Assembly: GCA_900541935.1 (NCBI GenBank)
Contig: UQLZ01000069.1
Coordinates: 1 to 9,748 of the forward strand
DNA: 9,748 nucleotides
Reading direction: 5' to 3'
Source: an uncultured Prevotellaceae bacterium
GTDB taxonomy: Bacteria > Bacteroidota > Bacteroidia > Bacteroidales > Muribaculaceae
The translations under genes and the position numbers were made by a program. Each line of letters opens with the position of its first letter. Position 1 is the stretch's first letter. Positions 6,128 to 9,748 of this stretch are shown here, one piece after another. Under the pieces are notes generated by a model. The model ran no database searches. It saw only the letters and a list, made by a program, of their open reading frames with translations, and was not told where the DNA came from.

Positions 6128-6996
6128 GTGATACGCTCATACTATCGGTCTTTAGTCAATGATTTTCTCCTCGCCCATGGCGATTGTTTCAAACTTCTCG
6201 AAGAGTTTGATTTCAAGTTTGACATGATATTTGCCGACCCTCCTTATTTCCTCTCCAACGGTGGAATATCGTTGCAGAGTGGAAAGGTCGTGTGCGTAGA
6301 TAAAGGCGATTGGGACAAAGGAAAGTCGCAAGAGGATATGATGGCATTCAACATGGAATGGCTGCGTTTGTGTCGGGACAAACTGAAAGACAACGGTACC
6401 ATATGGATAAGCGGAACCTACCACAACATCTTTTCTGTGGCCAACTGCCTGACGAAACTCGGCTACAAGATTCTGAATGTGATTACATGGGAAAAGACGA
6501 ATCCGCCTGTCAACATTTCATGTCGCTTTTTCAAATACTCGACAGAGTTTGTCATCTGGGCGAGAAAAGAGCAGAAAGTTCCACATAAGTTCAATTACGA
6601 CTTGATGAAAGAGCTGAATGATGGCAAGCAGATGACTGATGTTTGGCGCTTGCCTGCCATCGGACGTTGGGAGAAGACCTGCGGCAAGCATCCCACGCAG
6701 AAGCCTTTGCGTCTCCTTGTTCGTATGATTCTTGCTTCCACCACCCCTGGCGACTGGATCTTGACCCATTCAGCGGCAGTTCTACGACTGGAATTGCTGC
6801 CAACCTGTGCGGACGAAGATTTGCAGGAATTGAACAGGAAGAAGAATTTTGCAGAATGAGCAAAGAGAGGCGCGAGGAAATGGAAAATATCGAAAACTAC
6901 GGCAAGCTGATAAGCCATATAGAGGATTTGCAAAAGTTAGAAGGCTGCCCGGTGGCGAATGACGAAGCAGATGCTTCTGCGCAACTCCCTTTTTAG
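6128..6996 (+). pseudogene. dpnA: DpnA-like second GATC methyltransferase, disrupted by a one-base deletion
   Basis: A beta-class adenine methyltransferase of the DpnA family, which in pneumococcus methylates also single-stranded GATC DNA and protects incoming DNA. The first frame (from a GTG at 6128) has FADPPYFLSNGGIS (35-48, motif IV), VDKGDWDK (57-64), TWEKTNPPVNISCRFF (120-135), FNYDLMKELNDGKQM (155-169) and GKHPTQKP (186-193). It then changes after GDWIL. The expected DPFSGSSTTGIAAN (motif I, SAM binding) and CGRRFAGIE follow in the frame one base back. Adding one base at 6761-6763 would give WILDPFSG and a 289-residue protein ending QLPF at 6996. As written the first frame stops at 6859 without motif I, so it should be inactive. 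Sequencing error is possible. G+C content is clearly higher than in the two preceding genes. Confidence 0.9.
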
Positions 6997-7043
6997 TTCA
7001 AGGGCAGAAGAAGAAAAGTCGGTTGTAAAGGCGATTTGGGGAC
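6991..7043 (+). repeat. Right flanking direct repeat of the restriction cassette
   Basis: The partner of 4171-4221. Its first bases contain the TAG stop (6994-6996) of the second methylase, so the repeat includes the very 3' end of that gene. It is followed by GGGGACTCCCC, a tiny G/C hairpin that might help end transcription but has no T run. Confidence 0.6.
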
Positions 7044-7133
7044 TCCCCCCTGCGAAAGTTCTGCTAATCCTAAAACATCCAAGAAAGTGGAGTAAACAGG
7101 AATGTTTTTTTCTGTTAAAGATTGTCTTCCTCC

Positions 7134-7163
7134 TTTGTAATTATAAAAATAATGTTATTTTTG
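7134..7163 (+). promoter_or_regulatory. Promoter of the 47-codon ORF / 474-residue protein unit
   Basis: TTTG (7134-7137), an 18-base spacer and TATTTTTG (7156-7163) give a full Bacteroidetes-type promoter with start near 7170. No comparable box lies between here and the large gene at 7464, so both are probably on one transcript. Confidence 0.65.
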
Positions 7164-7212
7164 CATGAAAAACAACACAATAAATAACAATCTTCTTAAA
7201 ATTAAATAAGAA

Positions 7213-7356
7213 ATGAATATTAATTCAAAAAAGATGATAAAACAGGCTTTGGTGCAACTCTACGCATCACAGGCAGCTGTTTTTGTTGATAAGCTCTTTG
7301 CCTTTTTCTTTATTAGGCAAAAAATTGCGAAGACAAGTGCTCTGTTCATCACGTAA
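7213..7356 (+). CDS. Unrecognised 47-residue ORF in the leader of the large gene
   Basis: The product starts MNINSKKMIKQALVQLYASQ and ends KTSALFIT. It is basic, with a Phe-rich hydrophobic centre (AAVFVDKLFAFFFI, 21-34) that might be membrane-active or an amphipathic helix. The ATG lies about 43 bases after a strong promoter and is preceded by an A-rich AATAAGAA stretch, which is reasonable for Bacteroidales translation. I do not recognise it. It could be a true small protein, an upstream leader ORF that tunes the 474-residue gene, or the leftover N-terminus of a lost gene. Confidence 0.4.
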   Translation: MNINSKKMIKQALVQLYASQAAVFVDKLFAFFFIRQKIAKTSALFIT

Positions 7357-7377
7357 GGAAATTTGCTTTCTAAAAAT

Positions 7378-7419
7378 CCTATCAGGTGCACCCTATTAAT
7401 TCTGATACCTATTAGGCAC
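7378..7419. promoter_or_regulatory. Three CCTAT(T/C)A heptamers upstream of the large gene
   Basis: CCTATCA at 7378, CCTATTA at 7392 and CCTATTA at 7408 are spaced 14 and 16 bases apart. The first and last extend to CCTATCAGGTGCAC and CCTATTAGGCAC. They sit 45-85 bases before the start codon and could be a repeated protein-binding site or part of an RNA leader. Function is not known. Confidence 0.35.
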
Positions 7420-7463
7420 ATAAGAACCAGAACATTCACACATTAATAAATTAAAACCTAAAT

Positions 7464-8888
7464 ATGGAAAATTACGAACCTTTATCCGAATCAGAGTCAA
7501 AAATATTCAATATAAAAGAGATTCATAAAAGATATTGGAAAAAATTCTGCGATAGATTCTATAAAAATTTTCGTTTCCCTGAAGGCACGGATTGGGATTA
7601 CGAAAAGAAATTTGAGTATTTCTGTAACAGTAAAATACAGGGTGATGAACATTCTAATTACGCCCAGAGGTTTCTTCAGGTCAATAGTGACGAATTAAAA
7701 CAGCTGAAGGAGTGTTCTGAGGAGTTTTTGAAACAGAAAGATGGCTACGATATTGTGCCCGAGCTATTTATATTTGTCAGTAAAATGAAGCGTCTGTCCG
7801 CAAAACTCATGAATGATTCCAGAATTATCTCCCTGGTGTGTCCGTATAGAAGAGATGAAAGGATAGATTATACGAAGTATCTAATAACCGAGAAATCAAG
7901 TTTCCTACCGAAATCGAAAGATTGGCCGACTATCAGAGAAACCATCAAATCAGAAGCCTGCGACAAGATGCTTTGGGAAATGATGGACTCTGATTCCTAT
8001 AGTCAATATACAAATGATATGATGATAACTGACGATTTCGAAGGTAATGTTATTCCATTCAATCCGACGGATGAGAATATAGCCTTTGTTGTAGATGAAA
8101 TCTTCGAAAATCAAGTTTACTGGTATAATGAAAGCCTTAAAAGATACATGAGAGTCTGCCCCACGAAAGGCAAGGGTTCTGAAGGCAACGAATTGATGGC
8201 TCTGCTTTACAGGCTGTTTGTTTCCTATCGTGATTCCTTAAAGGATATCAAAGATATTCTGGACGAATCGCCTTCTCCGCTGAAATTAGTTGAACTGCAA
8301 AAAGAGCGCAATCATCAAATCCGTCACTTTGGATATAACGACTATGGTAAGCATTGGATGGCCTGTGTGACACATGAAAACGGAATACAAAACGTAGCAA
8401 AATACTTTATTCACCACCGTGATCATTTTACAGATTATAACGAACGTGATTTTTTCTATACCCTCGATAAGATTTGCATCATCGACGACATTCTCCAGGG
8501 TAATGCCGACAAATACGGACTGAACATAAGCTATCCGGACGACTGGATGAAACCAAGCAGAGAAGCAGCAGAAAATGAGAAAAAAACAAGCAAAGCTCAG
8601 CAGGTTGCAAAACAGAATATTATCCCCGTTTTCGTATATGAGAAAATAAAAAGTTTCCAAGAGGGTAAAACTAAGCCCAGAGATTTCATGTTGCCAGTGA
8701 GGGCAGCTGTTGAAGCTGGGCTTATGAGCCGGCTGACGTTTGAAGATTACGGCGCAACGGGACTAATGAATAATCAATGTGAATCAACGTATTATGATTA
8801 CCTAAAAGAGGATAAAATCATTTATAAAATCAAAGAATATCAAAGAATACTGAAAGATTTCAAACAACTCAGCAACAACGATAAGTAA
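7464..8888 (+). CDS. Unrecognised 474-residue protein with a HEPN-like RNxxxxH motif
   Basis: A soluble, charged protein with no signal peptide or membrane segment, which I cannot place in a named family. The part at 242-345 is helical-looking (ELMALLYRLFVSYRDSLKDIKDIL...ICIIDDILQ) and contains QKERNHQIRHFGYND, where R282-N283-x4-H288 fits the Rx4-6H active-site motif of HEPN ribonucleases, common in abortive-infection and toxin proteins. A linker rich in Lys, Gln and Glu (about 363-384) leads to a C-terminal domain of about 85 residues (FMLPVRAAVEAGLMSRLTFEDYG... TYYDYL) that may be a small helical binding module. The gene follows a restriction-modification cassette and is closed by a strong terminator. 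A phage-defence role is inference from one motif and the neighbourhood. Confidence 0.75.
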   Translation: MENYEPLSESESKIFNIKEIHKRYWKKFCDRFYKNFRFPEGTDWDYEKKFEYFCNSKIQGDEHSNYAQRFLQVNSDELKQLKECSEEFLKQKDGYDIVPELFIFVSKMKRLSAKLMNDSRIISLVCPYRRDERIDYTKYLITEKSSFLPKSKDWPTIRETIKSEACDKMLWEMMDSDSYSQYTNDMMITDDFEGNVIPFNPTDENIAFVVDEIFENQVYWYNESLKRYMRVCPTKGKGSEGNELMALLYRLFVSYRDSLKDIKDILDESPSPLKLVELQKERNHQIRHFGYNDYGKHWMACVTHENGIQNVAKYFIHHRDHFTDYNERDFFYTLDKICIIDDILQGNADKYGLNISYPDDWMKPSREAAENEKKTSKAQQVAKQNIIPVFVYEKIKSFQEGKTKPRDFMLPVRAAVEAGLMSRLTFEDYGATGLMNNQCESTYYDYLKEDKIIYKIKEYQRILKDFKQLSNNDK

Positions 8889-8919
8889 TTATTTGTTGAA
8901 ACTTTTTTTCTGTAAATAT

Positions 8920-8958
8920 GGACTTTTCTGGACTCCAGAAAAGTCCAGATTTTTTTTT
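8920..8958 (+). terminator. Strong intrinsic terminator after the 474-residue gene
   Basis: A perfect 12-bp stem, GGACTTTTCTGG and CCAGAAAAGTCC, with a 3-base loop ACT, is followed by AGA and nine T. The hairpin begins about 30 bases after the stop codon. Confidence 0.92.
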
Positions 8959-8980
8959 AGGAATACACAGAATGATGTGT

Positions 8981-8988
8981 TATCTTTG
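8981..8988 (+). promoter_or_regulatory. -7 box upstream of the HTH gene
   Basis: TATCTTTG is a perfect -7 match. The -33 position falls in the T run of the terminator just before it and is at best TTTA. The predicted start (about 8994) lies at the beginning of the next hairpin. Confidence 0.5.
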
Positions 8989-8990
8989 TG

Positions 8991-9032
8991 CTCGGATTTG
9001 GGATTGTACGAAATCTCATTTCCGAGTTTTTT
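8991..9032 (+). terminator. Terminator-like hairpin at the very start of the HTH-gene transcript
   Basis: CTCGGA (8991-8996) pairs with TCCGAG (9021-9026), and inside it GGGATT (9000-9005) pairs with AATCTC (9012-9017, one G-U). Six T follow at 9027-9032. Because it starts where the transcript should start, it could be an attenuator, yield a roughly 40-base RNA, or be a second stop for read-through from upstream. Confidence 0.55.
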
Positions 9033-9038
9033 ATATTA

Positions 9039-9122
9039 ACCTGAGCGGAGGCGAGGCACCTCACAAGTGATTAGTAGATGGCCATCGGTTAACCACGACT
9101 TCACTCGCAAACCGAATCAGGT
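9039..9122 (+). promoter_or_regulatory. Structured leader ending exactly at the HTH start codon
   Basis: Nested complementary segments enclose the region: ACCTGA (9039-9044) with TCAGGT (9117-9122), CGG (9046-9048) with CCG (9112-9114), and GCGAG (9051-9055) with CTCGC (9104-9108). Inside are two palindromes, ATGGCCAT (9078-9085) and GGTTAACC (9087-9094). The last base of the closing stem touches the ATG at 9123, and the only Shine-Dalgarno-like bases (AGG) are in that stem. The arrangement suggests translational control by folding or by a bound factor. No named RNA family was recognised. Confidence 0.45.
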
Positions 9123-9416
9123 ATGAATACATATAAAAAAAATCCATCTACGGCTCTTGCCTTAGCCTATGGATACGTAACTAAACTTGGCTACACGCAT
9201 GCAATGCTAATGAGAGCTAATGCGTGTGTGAATTATCCTACGCTGAGAAACATCAGGGACGGCAAACCATTGAAGAATGTGACAGAAAGATTCTATCTGA
9301 AGCTTTTTGTCGGATTGATAAATGACTACTACGTGAAAGAGATTGCTTGTGGAGGAAAACAAGCAACTCAACTGCTAATAGCCATGAAAAACATCCTTCT
9401 GACTTACTTGGAATAA
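9123..9416 (+). CDS. Small helix-turn-helix-type DNA-binding protein
   Basis: A 97-residue protein. Residues about 26-62 (HAMLMRANACVNYPTLRNIRDGKPLKNVTERFYLKLF) resemble a Cro/XRE-type HTH: a short helix, a turn at NYP, a recognition helix TLRNIRDGK, then a helix after KNVTER. The remainder (GLINDYYVKEIACGGKQATQLLIAMKNILLTYL) should be helical and may dimerise. It stands alone between structured elements on both sides, and its leader has a terminator-like hairpin, suggesting feedback or attenuation control. Its target is unknown; the palindromes in its own leader are natural candidates. Confidence 0.65.
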   Translation: MNTYKKNPSTALALAYGYVTKLGYTHAMLMRANACVNYPTLRNIRDGKPLKNVTERFYLKLFVGLINDYYVKEIACGGKQATQLLIAMKNILLTYLE

Positions 9417-9463
9417 GGGTAAGTGAAAAGATGAGGGGGTGTCCTTTCACCAAGCATTGCACA

Positions 9464-9526
9464 GCTGTTAGTTTAAGCCTAATTTTGCCCTCAGCTTCGG
9501 CAAGGTTGGGCTGCTAACTAATGAGC
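9464..9526. ncRNA. Long hairpin downstream of the HTH gene, candidate structured RNA
   Basis: AGCCTAATTTTGCC (9476-9489) pairs with GGCAAGGTTGGGCT (9499-9512) over 14 uninterrupted positions, three of them G-U, around a 9-base loop. An outer stem of GCTGTTAGTT (9464-9473) with AACTAATgAGC (9516-9526, one bulged G) adds ten pairs. Further out, TTTCACC (9445-9451) and GGTGAGG (9537-9543) can also pair. The wobble pairs fit a folding RNA better on this strand, but no promoter was found and no T run follows, so it is not a standard terminator. It could be a 3' UTR element, an ncRNA or a DNA hairpin. Confidence 0.4.
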
Positions 9527-9688
9527 CTTAAAGGAAGGTGAGGCCTTGCATTCGTACATGATGAACATCTTTATTTCATTCCGCATCTGGAAATTTTCTG
9601 TCAACGTGAGTTTCAATGCTTCTTGCAGCAAAGCAACAGAGAAGAGTAATCCAAATTTCGCAAAAGGCTCAAGTACGGGCAGAAGTTC
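9518..9688 (-). pseudogene. Decayed coding fragment carried by a dispersed repeat
   Basis: On the minus strand a frame bounded by TAA (9689-9691) and TAG (9518-9520) reads ELLPVLEPFAKFGLLFSVAL, then QEALKLTLTENFQMRNEIKM and MYECKASPSF, without a suitable start codon. The reading looks protein-like, and its beginning agrees with LLHPVLESHAKVLLLYF in the same relative position of copy A (about 1324-1405), differing there by one whole codon. In-frame conservation suggests that both copies descend from a coding sequence. The product is not recognised, and a noncoding repeat is possible. Confidence 0.35.
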
Positions 9689-9748
9689 TTAGTTCATGGC
9701 AATGGACATAAGCATCACGCCCTGAACCAACGGTCACCGGCCGAAGGG
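9645..9748. repeat. Dispersed REP-like repeat, copy B, running off the window
   Basis: The part at 9645-9726 matches copy A (1354-1427) in the order TTCAGGGCGTG, TGCTTAT, CCCGTxCTTGA, TGCGAAA, TTACT on the minus strand. The part from 9715 matches the short copy at 3516. Copy B thus joins modules seen separately elsewhere in the window. Confidence 0.55.

Noticed and set aside
6643..6996. Separate 117-residue ORF downstream of the second methylase start
   Set aside because: Its first part reads out of frame through the methylase gene, while its later part is exactly the missing C-terminus of the DpnA-like protein. It is the second half of a frameshifted gene.
9464..9526. Integron attC site
   Set aside because: GTTAG/CTAAC and GTTGGGC words are present, but the end boxes, the extra-helical bases and the order RYYYAAC...GTTRRRY are not, and no integrase gene is seen.
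9039..9526. Retron or CRISPR-type RNA unit
   Set aside because: There is no reverse transcriptase, no Cas gene and no regularly spaced direct-repeat array in the window; the encoded protein is a small HTH protein.
1..9748. tRNA or rRNA genes
   Set aside because: No cloverleaf with CCA-like end or rRNA signature was recognised on either strand by eye.

Overview
The window looks like a Bacteroidota chromosome, most likely a Prevotella/Segatella-type Bacteroidales. It carries the start of a SusC-type TonB-dependent transporter. Several genes are preceded by the Bacteroidetes promoter pattern (TTTG, about 20 bp, TAnnTTTG), and Shine-Dalgarno sites are weak throughout. The genus is an inference. 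The region is an accessory patchwork of mobile, defence-related and repeat DNA beside a glycan-uptake locus.

Layout. Positions 1-857 (minus) hold the N-terminal 285 codons of a SusC-like transporter, with a long upstream leader, a -7 promoter box near 1203 and a perfect LacI-type palindrome at 1266-1279. A complete insertion sequence (about 1430-3082, 19-bp perfect inverted repeats, coiled-coil ORF plus DDE transposase) has inserted into a dispersed REP-like element. To its right, on the minus strand, an intact YafQ-type antitoxin gene is followed by a toxin gene reduced to 16 codons, and then by a small CxxC zinc-ribbon protein gene (3570-4073).

Positions 4334-6996 encode a DpnII-type GATC restriction-modification system in the order methylase M1 (DpnM-like), endonuclease (DpnII-like), second methylase (DpnA-like). 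The second methylase has a one-base deletion that removes its SAM-binding motif from the reading frame. M1 should still protect the host, so restriction can remain active while DpnA activity is probably lost. A roughly 50-bp imperfect direct repeat (4171-4221 and 6991-7043) flanks the cassette.

Positions 7134-8958 form a further unit: a strong promoter, a 47-codon ORF, three CCTAT(T/C)A heptamers and an unrecognised 474-residue protein with an RNxxxxH motif like the HEPN RNase active site, ended by a strong intrinsic terminator. After that come a promoter box, a terminator-like hairpin, a leader whose closing stem ends exactly at the start codon of a small HTH protein (9123-9416), and then a long hairpin (9464-9526). 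The window ends in another copy of the dispersed repeat.

The best candidates for something not yet described are the HEPN-like protein beside the restriction system and the HTH gene bracketed by structured RNA or DNA.
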